A DNA stretch of 64,000 nucleotides from the NCBI GenBank assembly GCA_951799445.1, contig OX637294.1, positions 21,849,452 to 21,913,451 on the forward strand. Reading direction: 5' to 3'. Source of the stretch: Pseudisothecium myosuroides (Eukaryota; Streptophyta; Bryopsida; Hypnales; Lembophyllaceae). The notes under the pieces are model-generated. The model did not search any database, was not told where the DNA came from, and worked only from the letters and a program-made list of their open reading frames with translations. The position numbers and the translations under genes were made by a program. Positions 23,131-35,600 of this stretch are shown here, piece by piece; position 1 is the stretch's first letter, and each line of letters opens with the position of its first letter.

Positions 23131-24031
23131 TACAGAACTCATGGTAAACAAGACAACTTTCATTTCAAGGTGCACGTCATCAATTCAATGAGGCCTTTTG
23201 GATGAGTCTAAGTTTAGGTTGACCTTTCAAATTATGTATAGTTTTTTTTTATTTTTTATTCATATTGCTTGAAACTATATGTTTTCTATGAATGAAATAA
23301 AAATTCAAGTGATTTTACGAAAGAAATTATTTGTTATAATCTTTAGAATCAAATAAGGAAAAAAATTGAGAAATGTAACCAAAAAATCAAGTTGAATATT
23401 TTGAAAAAAATACTAGGATTTAAGGTAGAACATAGGGCTAAGAATTTGCAAGAAACTGATTTAAAAAATTCAAATCTTAAATTACATTCAAGTCAAATCA
23501 CCACTTGCTTGCATAATTATTTTTTGCATTGTTAAAGAGGTAAAATTTGGTATTTTTATATTTATAAAAAAATATTAGTAATATTTTTTTTTTCAAATTT
23601 ATTGGTTGAAAACTAAAAATAAATAAAAATTTGAAAGGAAAATCTACACAATATGTATACTAATCACAACACATAGTAGAAAATTGTATTTATTTTACCA
23701 ACAATGAAGTGGTAATTTAAATCTAACATTATTTTTTAAACTATAGATTTTAAATGACATCGTATAATGTTGTAAATTTGGATATTGACAAAGAAAGCTA
23801 CCAATTTCAATAAATTAGAAAAAAATTGACAAGCTTCACTCCATTAATAAAGATTGAATACAATAAACAAATATTTTGAGAGCCAAAATTGAGTGTGACT
23901 CCGGTACATTCATAGTTTGGATTCAATGGAATTCTTGAATGACGAGACTAATCTTTTGATTTCAAGTTATGTGAAGATGTATCATAATTAAGAACTTTGA
24001 AAAATTCTTAATTAATCAACTTTAGATTATA
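23131..24031. other. No gene seen
   Basis: Very AT-rich sequence without repeats shared elsewhere in the window or convincing frames. Confidence 0.5.
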
Positions 24032-25922
24032 CTTCAATTTTTTTAATTGAATTTCCTTGAAAAGCCAAAGGGGATTGGCATCTAATCCAACTTATTTCAC
24101 GTATTTCGGAGCTTTGTGGAACTAATTATGAATTGTTGAAGTTTATGGCATTGTTAAGTAAGTGTATGTTTGAGTTTTGATTACACTCACTATTTTTTTC
24201 TTTTGTACAACTGAATTTTTTGGGGTCAACCTTCTTGAAAGATTTTTTAGTTCATTTCTTTGATATATTTTGGAGCTTTTTGGAATTGGTTATGAATGTT
24301 CAAGTTGAAATATCATTGTTGTGTATTTGTATGTTTGAATTTTAGTATGTTTTCCATTTTTTTTATTTCACTATGGTAAACTTTGTATCTTTGGGTTTTG
24401 GTTATGATTCCCATTTTTTCTTTTTATTCATGACTATGGTGAACTTCCAATGTTTGAGTTTTGGTTATACTCCCTATGTTTTTATAGGGTGATTGCAAGA
24501 AAGACTTGTACAATTTTGCGTCACAATGAAAGTGATTCTTTTGTCATCCACTACAACTTTTGAAGCATGGATGTGATTAACTTGAAATTTTTATTGAAGA
24601 TGGCTAACCTGATAGTCTTTAGATCCCCTATTTTTAGAAATTTTAAAAATCATTTTATATTTAAATTTAAATTTAGCTAATTTGTCACACTTGCGGTTTA
24701 CGTGTTTTTAGTACTCGGGAGCACCCAAAATTAATGATTTAGAGCTGAAATTTCTATGGTCTATTCCTATAGTAGGAAGTCATGTTTCTACCAAAGGAAA
24801 TTGAAAAATATTTTATTTTGCGTCCTCCACATGCGTGCTAATAGGGCTCCTTTGCGCGCGTGTTTTTGAACATTGATGATGCTTTTAAAAATATTCTTTT
24901 GGTGAAATCTCTTCATCATAAACTTCTTCCAAATTTCCAATTTTTAGTTTTTTTACAAATTGATTTTCTGATTTTTTACAAATTAAAATGTGAAAGTACC
25001 TATTTTTCTGAGATTTTGCTAGTTTTTGAGACTTTTGCAGTTCTCCTACTTAGAGATTTTTTCTATGCGTTTCCTTCTTAGGGTACCTTCTTCTTAAAGG
25101 TTTAAACATTAAAAATATTTTTCACATTTTTTTAAAATTGTTTTTCTAATTATATAGTACTCCCGAAAGAAAAAATGAGTACTGTAGAAAACGCAACAAA
25201 AACCGGTAGGTGTTTCTTGCAACCACCCTTCATTTACTCATGACTATAGTGAACTTTGTATGCTTGAATTCCACGGATGCATTCTTTGCACTTTTTTCCC
25301 TTACTTTTTTGCTTTTACCTTGCTTTTCTATTATCTTTTTTTCCTTATAAAGAATATAGCCTAGCAAAAAATATATTGACATGAATATTATAAGTAATGA
25401 TAGGGTGCCATAATATAGGCCAATTTTCCAAATTAAATAATTATATGGACCGTTTTATTTTTGCCAAGGAGGTAAATAGCCCCCCCAAAATATACATAGA
25501 GTGACCCACTCGAGGCTTCATTTTGCAAGAGATTTTTAAGGAGAAAAAGAGGGGGGAGAGGGATTCAAAATGGGAAGTGATGAGTGATTGGGTATTGAAG
25601 TGTACATAAGGTATATAGAACAAAAATCACCCCAAGTCCAATTGTGAACTTTAGCCTCCAATTGTCCGATTTTACTACCTAATGTAGTGAAGATTATAAA
25701 GTTTCAAATTGCCGATTATAACTACTTCAATGTGGAATTGGGTTGAAAAATCACATTTTTTTAACTTCAACAAATATGAGCATGCAATTTGTGCACGTGG
25801 CAAAAAGTTCATTCATTTTTTACAATCTTAAGGGGAACTTTTGGATTACCTTTGTAACTTTTCATTTTGAGAAAGAGCCAGGATGGGATCACTTAAAATT
25901 TGGTAAAGCACTATATTTCTAC
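24032..25922. repeat. Long dispersed repeat, copy 1 (with inserted element)
   Basis: Matches 31861-32997 at both sides of an insertion (24486-25229). Landmarks are gccaaaggggattggcatc, ttttttggggtcaacc and gggatcacttaaaatttgg. No gene seen. Confidence 0.85.
24486..25229. mobile_element. 744-bp element with AGGGTGATTGCAAGAAA ends
   Basis: AGGGTGATTGCAAGAAA at the left and TTTCTTGCAACCACCCT at the right. Absent from the duplicate at 31861-32997. The target duplication is unclear. Relatives are at 33150-33898, 35064-35600 and 40463-43460. Confidence 0.8.
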
Positions 25923-25935
25923 TATAGTATGATTG

Positions 25936-27589
25936 TGATTTTAGTAGTATGATATTGGAAAAAACCTAAACATGAACATTTTTATTGAAATTTGAAGGTG
26001 AGGATCTATCACCACATTTCTAACTAGAGAGTGACTGGAAGTTTTCTTTAAACTATAATTTTCTATATTAGTCCATAATGTACATCGATTATGAAGTGTA
26101 ATTTTAAAAGCATATTTTATAATTTTATAATTTTAAAAGCATATTTTGTATTCAATGTGAATTTCCTTTACTTTTTTCTTCAAATATTCATGGTGATTTA
26201 AGATCTTCTCAAAAAAAACTTGAAAATTTATGACATGTACCATACTCTTGATTTCATCTTGGAAAATTAAGACTAAAAGTTCCACTCAGAAATAGCAGCA
26301 AGAGAGTGGATACACAGTACAGGAATACAAGGTCCATTACGTGCAAGTGTTACTTAACGATGAGCCCTCCACTGAACCTCGATGTTGAAATGGAACCATT
26401 GCTACAACGGGGAGAACAGTACATACAAATCGTACACTTTATTAGTACTCCAGTAACATTTACATGATGAACTAATTACATGAACCACAATGTTCCAAGA
26501 ACAGAGCTCCTAGCAATTGATTGGGTTTCAAAAATGGCATGCTCATGCAAATGGCAAATCTACTTGACTACCATACATCGATGAAGTCAAGTGTACGCAA
26601 ATTGCACAAAGCAGGATAGATTATACGTCGACCTACAAGGCCGCACCACTCCTTCATTGCGACCAACAAAAATCCCTCATGATCAGACTGGAGATGACCC
26701 GGGATATGACCCGGGAGATGATCTGAGTCTGAGGTCAACCATCGACGTCTCTCTGGCTCCCACCTTCAGTCTGCCTAGAAACAAACGCAGACCGCTTGCG
26801 CCCTCCCCAAACGGACGGGTGAGCGCATCTATAACACCACGCACACTGTCTCCTCTTTCACGCGGGTAATTAAAAGCACAGGTAGATACTAACGCCAAGC
26901 CCAATGGCACCAATTGCCGCTGCAACAATCCCTGCAACGACGCCCACATACCAAAGTGTTGGATACGTAGACGACATTTGAGAAGTCGACAGCCTGTCAC
27001 ACAAAACAATTAAGGAACATACAAGTTTTAGTTTCAAAAAACAAATACTACAGCAAAAATGAAAAAACAGGAGGTAGTTAAATAATCTGAAAAATAATTC
27101 AATCCGCAATTATATCAATGTAAAAGAACAGATTATGATCCGTGCACAGTACCCAGAAGATATGGGCACAGCATTTCACAAAGACATTGCAGACATGATG
27201 TGCACCTTCAAATTGGTGCGAGAGGCTAAACTAATCCATCAGAATTGAGAACGGTAAATTGCAATACAAAGCTCATGCATTCCACTTTCAAGTTACGAAG
27301 CAACAACACGTTGAAAAGTGTGAAAGTATGTAAAGAATACAGCTAAAGTCAACATTCCTTCTGAGGCAATGAGGAGGCAGGGGAAATATCTGTTTGTGAA
27401 CAACGCAGAAGACCCACTCTAAGTAAAGCTAAAACATGGAAATAAGAGGGTAGAGGTCTCTACCCTGGCGCAGACGCTGGCCTTGCTCCGGCAACACTCA
27501 GGCAAGTCAAGAATCGAATACACGAAGGGTAGAAAACCCGAAAGATCGACCTGGGTTATTGGGTAGGAATCTCTCAAAGCTTGGAGCTA
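25936..27589 (-). repeat. Dispersed block, copy B
   Basis: Counterpart of 4876-6822 without the MITE. It differs by a small tandem insertion near 26680-26720 (gatgacccgggatatgacccg type) and a handful of indels. It appears to extend further left on the gene's upstream side, to about 27860. Confidence 0.88.
26870..26993 (-). CDS. Candidate terminal exon of a small membrane or secreted protein, copy B
   Basis: Same exon as 5765-5888 with one residue changed in the helix (VVAG for VGAG), the frame intact, and the same acceptor and stop. The upstream exon, from 27464, lacks two bases relative to copy A, so the N-terminal frame differs. Upstream an open frame to 27860 includes MRLVLAFRQSILWGLYSG, which would suit an organelle-targeting start but is out of frame. 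Confidence 0.35.
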
Positions 27590-28061
27590 AGCGAGCTTCA
27601 TTTCCGCCGCAAGCCCGCAACACTTCAGTCCCAGAATACAAGCCCCAAAGAATGGACTGCCTGAAAGCCAATACCAAACGCATTACTAGCTTGAACACAC
27701 TACTAGCAGGGAAGCATAGAATTCCATGAGTAAGAATTAGCTGAGCTTCCTGGGTGTGCGAGAAGATAACTGACTCACTGGACTTCGACTGTTGGTCACT
27801 TGGAGGAGTTGGAGGACACCCTGGATACACAAACGGAACTTCCCTTTTCATCAGTATCAACGAACGAAATGTCCTTGGAAAGCATGGAGTGAGGTGGCTG
27901 AATATCTGGTCAGAGGAGAATTGGAATCAGGGTTTTTTGGTTGGGCTTTAAGTGCCAGACTCTAGTGTCGTGGCTCATTCAGAGAGGTCTAATTCTGGAG
28001 GGACCATCCTATATTCCTCGCATGGTGACTGCTACAGTCCAAAACAAAAACGCTGATTGGA

Positions 28062-28451
28062 CATTAGAGAAAATCTGGGCCCTCCGGAGGGTTGCTCCAC
28101 AGCCCTCCGAGGGACCCTGAAATTTACTTTTTTTTTTCAAAAAAAATATTTTTTCCCCTATTTCCGCGCAGCAGTTTTTGTTGTGACAGTGGCGCAGGAA
28201 ACGAAAACTACGAGTAAAAATAAATAAATAAATAAATATATATATATATATATATATATTTTTTAAATCTTAAAAAAATTATTAAAAAAAAAATTTTAAA
28301 AATTTTAAAAAAAATTCGCGAAAGCTGACTGTTGCGGGGAGCAAGCTGACTACTCACCACAGCAGTCAACTTGGTGTGATAGACCAAGCTTTTAATAGCT
28401 TGGTTTGTCACATTCTAGCAGCCCTCTAAAGGGTTCAGTTTTTCTCTAATG
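28062..28451. mobile_element. MITE with CATTAGAGAAAA ends, copy 2
   Basis: Same termini and the same subterminal GC-rich palindromes as 22750-23111, in opposite orientation (ccgcgcagcag, gtggcgcaggaaacg). The core includes an (aaat)n(at)n microsatellite at about 28218-28259. Flanks show no convincing duplication. Confidence 0.82.
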
Positions 28452-28632
28452 AATGGTTGGCCAGCAATATGGTTGGGAGAGTTGCTTCATGTTGGGAAAG
28501 TGGCAGGGAGACAATTTTCTAACTTTCAGAAAACTAATTTTAACATTGGACTTGAACTTCTTGATTGCTTTGAGTTTGAGAACAAGACAAAAATGTCAAT
28601 TTGGGTAAAATGCCTCTTATCAATTGGACATT

Positions 28633-29879
28633 AGGGGTAGTCAAACCTTCTTCACTGCTCGAAACTTCTTGTGCGAAGTGAGACGTGGCGGCTCCCCATT
28701 AGGTTTCCGACGCTTGTTTTAAGCGGAAGAAACTTATCGTGCGAAAGCCTCGCAGAGTTCATTCTTCTCCTCCGGAGGTGGATTTTGACCGTTGCGAGGC
28801 CTTCGCGAGCCAATTTCAGTAATTTTGCTCTCCATCGTTTCACCTCGTGTGTACAATTTTCACCGTCGTTGTCGATTTCACCGCGGCTACCGACTTCAAC
28901 GGAGCTGGAGGCCATGGCTTTCGGTGGCTTTCGGTGGCTTTCGGTGGTAACGGCTGTGTACGCTTCAACGGCGCCATGGCTCTCGGTGGTTTCCGGCTTC
29001 ATATTTGAAGGTATTTTGGTGGTGTTTGTTGCATAGTGAAGTGTGTTATGTTTTCCGTTTAGGGTTTGGGGAGATACATGGGATATAGATGTTGCTGCTA
29101 GTCTTCAATTTATCGTTGCAGATTGAATTGATCTGCTTGAGGGAGCATTGGCAAGTCCTTTTGAATTGTAGCTTGATAAGCATCCTTTTGAAAACAATCT
29201 GCTTTCCTCAAAGTTTCTTGCTTGGTACGTGGTCACCCTAATTCTCTTTCAGCTTCTACTCCTTTTCGTTTGAAACCAAGTAAGTAATGTAGCCTTGCAA
29301 GCAATTCGTTTCAGTTATGAATCAAGGATTGGGCCAGGGTCATCACTCACGCCATCCATACTAGTTTTAGGGTGCCATTGCATTAGTACGTACGAGGTAC
29401 GAAGGTCTCGAGAAGTCAGAGTGCGTGAATGTATGTGTTTCATTTTCGTTTCATAATGAAGGCAGTTTCAATCAAATTTAGGGAGTAAAAGATGGTCAAC
29501 AAAGACAAATAATAAAAGAAATGTCTATATTGTGCAATGGAATTGACCATATGTATTAAAAATAAAATAAAAAAACACGAGCCTACATGTCTGAAGCTAC
29601 AACCTAAACAGTCCATCATAACTGTTACCTCAAACTCACAGAAGCCAAGCCAATATAACAATTACCTCAAGTTAAGTCGATTCTCCATGTTTTTGTTTTT
29701 GTTTTTTGCTTTTTGTTTTTTTATAACAAACCATGTTTTCGTTCTCCATACTGGACAGCCTGAAAGGGGCGGTCACACCTTCTTCACCAGGCATCACTCC
29801 TCATTGGCTCCTGTTTTCTCTGCCAACCGTACTTATTCTCCAGATTTTGGTGCCGGGTGAAGAAGGTTTGACTACCCCT
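28633..29879. mobile_element. 1.25-kb element with 23-bp AGGGGTAGTCAAACC ends and ATT duplication
   Basis: Left AGGGGTAGTCAAACCTTCTT and right complement are perfect over 23 bp, flanked by ATT at 28630-28632 and 29880-29882. Ends resemble 55353-55648. The left 400 bp is CpG-rich and gene-like, with a ctttcggtgg motif repeated at 28919-28948, suggesting a captured 5' gene fragment. The right part is AT-rich. The open frame at 28671-29036 (121 codons) has no recognisable domain. Confidence 0.8.
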
Positions 29880-29882
29880 ATT

Positions 29883-31247
29883 ACCCAGGTACTTTTTGTC
29901 ATATAACTGAATTCTTTTATTGACAAGTTCATGGGTACTTCATGAAATTCATACAAGGTAGTGATACAATTTTGTGCATATTCGGTGTATACTTAGGCTA
30001 TCATCTCTAGCCTTCAATAAATAGCTTTGCATGTCAATTCTTGAGGACTCTTTGAGGGTTCAAAATTTTTCTAATATAATTCATACATGTCCTAAATGTT
30101 AGACGTGTATGTATATAAATGTCACAATTTTTGGTGCTATCTAGACTCATGAAACTTTAACAAAATTGAAGTTCAAAGCTATTCCTAAAATATAGTTTTC
30201 CTCCCTTCACATAGAATTGATAGAAGTGGAAACATCATGGAAGTAGGCAAAAATAATTTTGATTCTAGAAAACTAAAAAATTATTTTTCAATTACAACAC
30301 ATCATGGAAGTCCACTCTACATATGATTTTTCTCTTTGAGTTTATATTCTAGGATTTTCAAAATTTAAGTTATTGGGGCCCATACAAGTTGTTAGAAATT
30401 ATTAGGGAACAACAAAACAAAAGGATTATGTTATGGTACATTGATTTGTCCTACTAGTGCATGTGAGTCTCAAAGTCACACTATATTGAATTAGATAGTG
30501 TAGGTTGAAGTACTCCCATATTGTACTAATTTTCACATACACATGTATACAAATTGTGGTGGTACTAATTTTCTAAGGTCAAAACAACTTAATTTAATTA
30601 GATTTGGACATAACTTCTTCTTATCTTTCAAGAACAATTTTTTGGTGAATGTTTTGAGAAGAGAGAGCAAAATCCCAAACAAAAGAAATCAACTCTTAGA
30701 GGGACACTTTATGAACATTCTTCCTTAAAAACCCAACAAATTTCTAAGGTAGCTCTACAATATAGACAAATCCAATCCTATCTCTAATTTTCTATGGAGT
30801 CTTTACACTATTTCAATGAATGAGATAATACCCTTGAGCAATTTAAAAAGTGTAGTGATCTTTTTTCCTATACTTTGTTCTTGAGAACAAAGTAGAGAGA
30901 TTGTATACGGAAGTAGAAAAAATAGAAGAAACTCCAACCATGTCATTATAGTTGATGTAAATTAAAGTTTGTTTACTTAAGGTTCCATTAATCACTTTGA
31001 GAGGTCATAAACTAAGTGACTTTTAAATTACATTCATTTGCTAACTAGAACCCCTGAAGACTTCATTCTCGGGTGGGTCACTTAGTGCATTTTCAAAACC
31101 ATGTGCGGCTTAATATAGATAGGATTTTATTCTTTTCACATAAATTTTATAAACAAATTACAATTAATTTAGGGACCCTTGAAAGTCACAAACCCATTAT
31201 AAGTAATTTAGGTAGCCTAGAAATGGGGACCATTAATTTTTTCTTAC
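29883..31247. other. No gene seen
   Basis: AT-rich sequence with short frames and no recognisable domain or repeat end. Confidence 0.5.
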
Positions 31248-31250
31248 ATG

Positions 31251-31520
31251 CACTATAAGAAACCCTCGTTTTAGGTGACGAACCCTAATTTCTTATGACA
31301 AATTTTAGTTCATGTCAATGTTGACAACCCAAAAATTTTATGCCAACAAAAATGTACAACGTAACATTAATATTGACAATTCAATGTTTTTATGTCAACA
31401 TTGATGTAACATTGAACATTTTTGTTGACATAAAATTTTTGGGTTGTCAACATTGACATCACCTAAAATCCGTCATAAAAAATTAGGGTTCATCACCTAA
31501 AATGGGGGGTTCTTATAGTG
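31251..31520. mobile_element. 270-bp CACTA-type MITE, full-length hairpin
   Basis: Ends CACTATAAGAAACCC and GGGGTTCTTATAGTG, with ATG target duplications at 31248-31250 and 31521-31523. The body is one long imperfect inverted repeat (acattgatgt, ttttgttgacat and complements). CACTA start and 3-bp duplication are diagnostic of En/Spm-type elements. Confidence 0.9.
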
Positions 31521-31860
31521 ATGTAATGGAAGGGCTCTATATTTGGATCCTATCTAGTCTAATTAGTATACCATGTTACTAAAGAACAGCTGGTTGCAGC
31601 GGCCAGACCTGGATTAAATGAAGTATAGGTTGAATGAACGCATCGGCTGTTTGGAACTCCATGGATAAACACAATGGTGATTTTGATGACTTTGTTGACC
31701 TAGATTAAATGAAGTATGGTTTAGTTGTATTGTTGATAGCTAGGGCGTGTTGAGTTCTTCTTTTGTTTTGCTCTGCTCTATCTATAGATGTTTCAGATCT
31801 GAATTCCATACAACTGATGACAAATTTGAGTTCACAGCTAAATTTGGAGAGGTCAACGAT

Positions 31861-32997
31861 CTTCAATTTTTTTTACTGAATTTCTTTGAAAAGCCAAAGG
31901 GGATTGGCATCTAATCCAACTTATTTCACGTATTTTGGAGCTTTGTGGAACTAATTATGAATTATTGAAGTTTATGGCATTGTTGAGTATTGTTTGAGTT
32001 TTGATTACACTCCCTATTTTTTTCTTTTGTGCAACTGAATTTTTTGGGGTCAACCTTCTTGAAAGATTTTTTAGTTCATTTCTTTGAAATATTTTGGAGC
32101 TTTTTGGAATTGGTTATGAATGTTCAATTTGAAATATCATTGTTATGTATTTGTATGTTTGAGTTTTAGTATATTTCCCATTTTTTTTCTCTTACTATGG
32201 TAAACTTTGTATGTTTGGGTTTTGGTTATGATCCCCATTTTTTTCTTTTTACTCATGAGTATGGTGAACTTCCAATGTTTGAGTTTTGGTTGTTCTCCCT
32301 ATTTTTTTTCATTTGCTCATGACTATAGTAAACTTTGTATGCTTGAATTCCACGGATGCATTCTTTGCACTTTTTTCCTTACCTTTTTGCTTTTACCTTG
32401 CTTTTCCATTATCTGTTTTTCCTTATAAAGAATATAGCCTAGCAAAAAATGCATTGACATGGGTATTATAAGTAATGATAGGGTGCCATAATATAGGCCA
32501 ATTTTCCAAATTAATAATTATATGGACCGTTTTATTTTTGTCCAGGAGGTAATAGCCCCCCCAAAATATACATAGAGTGACCCACGTGAAGCTTCATTGT
32601 GCAAGAGATTTTTAAGCAGAAAAAGAGGGGGGAGAGGGATTCAAAATGGAAAGTGATGAGTGATTGGATATTGAAGTGTACATAAGGTATACAAAACAAA
32701 AATCATCCAAATCCAATTGTGAACTTTAGCCTCCAATTGTCCGATTTTACTTCCTAATGTAGTGAAGATTATAAAGTTTCAAATTGCCGATTATAACTAC
32801 TTCAATTTGGAATTGGGTTGAAAAGTCACGTTTTTTTAACTTCAACAAATATGAGCATGCAATTTGTGCACGTGGCAAAAAGTTCATTCATTTTTTACAA
32901 TCTTAAGGGGAACTTTTGGATTACCTTTGTAACTTTTCATTTTGAGAAAGAGCCGGGATGGGATCACTTAAAATTTGGTGAAGCACTATATTTCTAC
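31861..32997. repeat. Long dispersed repeat, copy 2
   Basis: Counterpart of 24032-25922 lacking the 744-bp insertion, so it shows the unoccupied sequence near 32296-32312. No gene seen. Short frames in it are also present in copy 1 and have no recognisable domains. Confidence 0.85.
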
Positions 32998-33149
32998 ATT
33001 CATCCACTTGTAGAACAAAAAAACACTTTTCAATTATATCCATGCACTTTTTCATCCAAATTTATCAATTTCATCCTTATTTTAAAAAGCAATAGAATTT
33101 TTTTGGCAAAAAAAGACTATCTTTAATTGGCAAGACGTAGAGATTTATT

Positions 33150-33898
33150 GGGTAGTTGCAAAAAACATTGGCTAATTTTGTAGCGCTTTAGCAGTTTTTA
33201 CATTTTTTTCAAGAACATTTTAAAATTAGAAACAAAAATTAGATAAAAAAGGTATGGCCTTTGTATACACCTAAGTTAAAATAAAGGTAACCACCAAAGG
33301 AAAAGCATAGAAAAACTCTCTAAGTAGGAGAACTAGGAAAGTGCAAAATCTCAAGAAAATAGGTACTTTGACATTAACTTCTAATTTATAAAAAATAGGG
33401 AAAAAATTTACAAAGAAACTAAAAATTTACAATTTATGCGGACGATTACGGTGATGAGAATTCACCAAAATAATGAGCTTGAAACCATCTTCAATGTTCA
33501 AAAATCAAAAGTGCATGTGCAAGGGACCACATTTTGTATGAATGTGGAGGACATAAAATAATCTATTTTTTAATTTCCCTTATAGGAATATGCCCACCTA
33601 CTATAGAAATAGACCAAAAAAATTTCAACTTTAGATCATTAATTTTGGGTTATCCATTGTAGTAGTCAAACCTCTAAACCTCAAAATGTGATAAATTAAC
33701 AAAATTGTCTTCTGAAAATAAAATGATTTTTTAAAGTTTATGAAAAATAAGGGATATGATTACAATGGAAACATCCATTTCTAATTTAAAATTTCAAGTT
33801 CATTGGGTTCATGCTTCAAAAGTTATAGCGGATTACAAGTCCATCACGCTATGTGTGACAGGAAAAAAGACTGGAGTGGTGTTTCTTATAATCACCCT
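33150..33898. mobile_element. About 750-bp element with GGGTAGTTGCAAAAAAC ends
   Basis: Left GGGTAGTTGCAAAAAAC, right GTTTCTTATAATCACCC. The interior corresponds to 24486-25229 in opposite orientation (tagtaggtgggc.. and tccacat.. landmarks). It lies just beyond the long repeat copy 2. Confidence 0.72.
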
Positions 33899-34209
33899 AT
33901 TCACGATTTGTGTAATTTGGCCTCATTGAGCGCCCCCAAAGGGATTGGTATGTAAGGAGTTAAAAGAACCAAATTAGGATTCAAGTGGACAAGGATTTAT
34001 CACCCAAGGACAACAATGGAAAGCTATATGTTTTTTTCTTTCATCTCCAAAAATTTGTCTTTTCTCCTTCAAAAATGTATTTACCAAAGGACATGAGAAA
34101 AACGACCTAATTTTTTGTTTTGTTTAATTAAAAAAATTATATATCAAATTTGTCTATATATGTGCATTGACCAAAGGGACGACAATAGGTCATCCCACCT
34201 AAGAGAATA

Positions 34210-34800
34210 CTCCTTCCATCCCATAATACTAGTTCTTTTTTGTACTAATGAAAGTATTAAGGATTTGGCAACAATTTTTAAATGCATATTATGAGTAAAT
34301 GATTCTATAGTGAGTATGCAATATGCCCTCTCAAGTGCAAAACAAGTGGATATGGCTATTAATTGCAATCAAGGAAAAATAAAAAAGGAGGAGGTTGCAA
34401 CAAATACAAAGTGCCACACATAAATAAAGGTAGGCTCTATAGAGAAGGAAGACTTCAGCACAAGATTGACTTGAAATTCAATAGATGCAATGTCTTTGGT
34501 CTTTGAACCAATCAACTTCAAATTGCTATAAAAAATTCAATTTTCAGATTTTTTTGTGATTTGTAATGTGGATAATAACTACACTTCTCTTGCTTCAGGG
34601 CTTTGAACCAATCAACTTCAAATTGCTATAAAAATTCAATTTTCAGATTTTTTTTGGTGATTTGTAACGTGGATAATAACTTCACTTCTCTTGCTTCATT
34701 TCATTAGTTCATGTAAAAACAAGAGAAATCATTTTCAAGCCTAAAATCAAGTCTGAAGTCCATTACTAAAGAGGACTAGTATTATAGGACGGAGCTGGAG
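34210..34800. mobile_element. 591-bp mariner/Stowaway-like element with internal tandem duplication
   Basis: Left CTCCTTCCATCCCATAATAC and right ATTATAGGACGGAGCTGGAG are imperfect inverted ends of the CTCCCTCCGTCCC type, with TA at 34208-34209 and 34801-34802. Inside, 34501-34600 is repeated in tandem at 34601-34698. Confidence 0.75.
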
Positions 34801-34931
34801 TATAATGTAATGTGGAGATGGTGTAGAGGAGACAGTGGGAGTATGAGATGCAGTGGCCGATGGGAGGGGTATTTCTTAGTGCAGATCATGTAATGGGTAG
34901 AGTTTGGCTGTTTAATTAATTTCCAATTTGC

Positions 34932-35046
34932 GTCTGAAGAGTAATATCTAGGTGGAAAATTTTATGGCAATTTTTTTATTACTATTGACGTCTGAAGGAG
35001 TAATATGTAGGTGGACAATTTTATGGCAATTTTGTTCTTATTGAAG
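34932..35046. repeat. 58-bp tandem duplication
   Basis: gtctgaag.agtaatat.taggtgga and ttttatggcaattttt occur at 34932 and again at 34990. Confidence 0.75.
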
Positions 35047-35063
35047 TATGTTATGTATACAAA

Positions 35064-35600
35064 AGGGTGATTGCAAGAAAGACCGACTGTTTTTGGTAGC
35101 GTTTTGCAAAACTGGTTTTTGTCCAAGCTATAATTTCTGAATTTAAAACCCAACGCCAAAAATAAAAAATTTATTTCTAGATGTTTTGATTGTATTTGTG
35201 AACTTTATTTTTCAGAAATTTTAAAAAATCATTTATATTTAAAAGTCAATTTCTCTAATTTGTCACACTTTCGGCGGTTTTTGTTTTTAGTACTAGGGAG
35301 TAACCAAATTTAATGATGTAGAGCTGAAATTTTGGTGGTCTATCCCCACACTAGTCAGGCATGTTCCATGTGAGGGGCATCAAAAAATACATTATTTTAT
35401 GTCCTCCACGTTTGTGCAAATAGGCCAAAAAAGGGGTTCTATTGCGCGCACACTTTTGAATAATGAAGATGGTTTGAAGTTCTTTTTTTTTGGTGAAATC
35501 TCATCACCACCAAGTCCTCACCAATTGCCAATTTTTAGATTTTTTATTTCACTATAATTTATTTATTAAAAATTAAAACGTTGAAATACCCCTTTTCTGG
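35064..35600. mobile_element. Truncated relative of 24486-25229
   Basis: Starts AGGGTGATTGCAAGAAA and follows the same interior (tttgtcacact, gtttttagtact, tgtcctcca) up to about 35600, where a GC-richer region begins. No right end. Confidence 0.7.

Noticed and set aside
29680..29725. T/G-rich run
   Set aside because: Simple low-complexity sequence, not a regulatory feature I can support.
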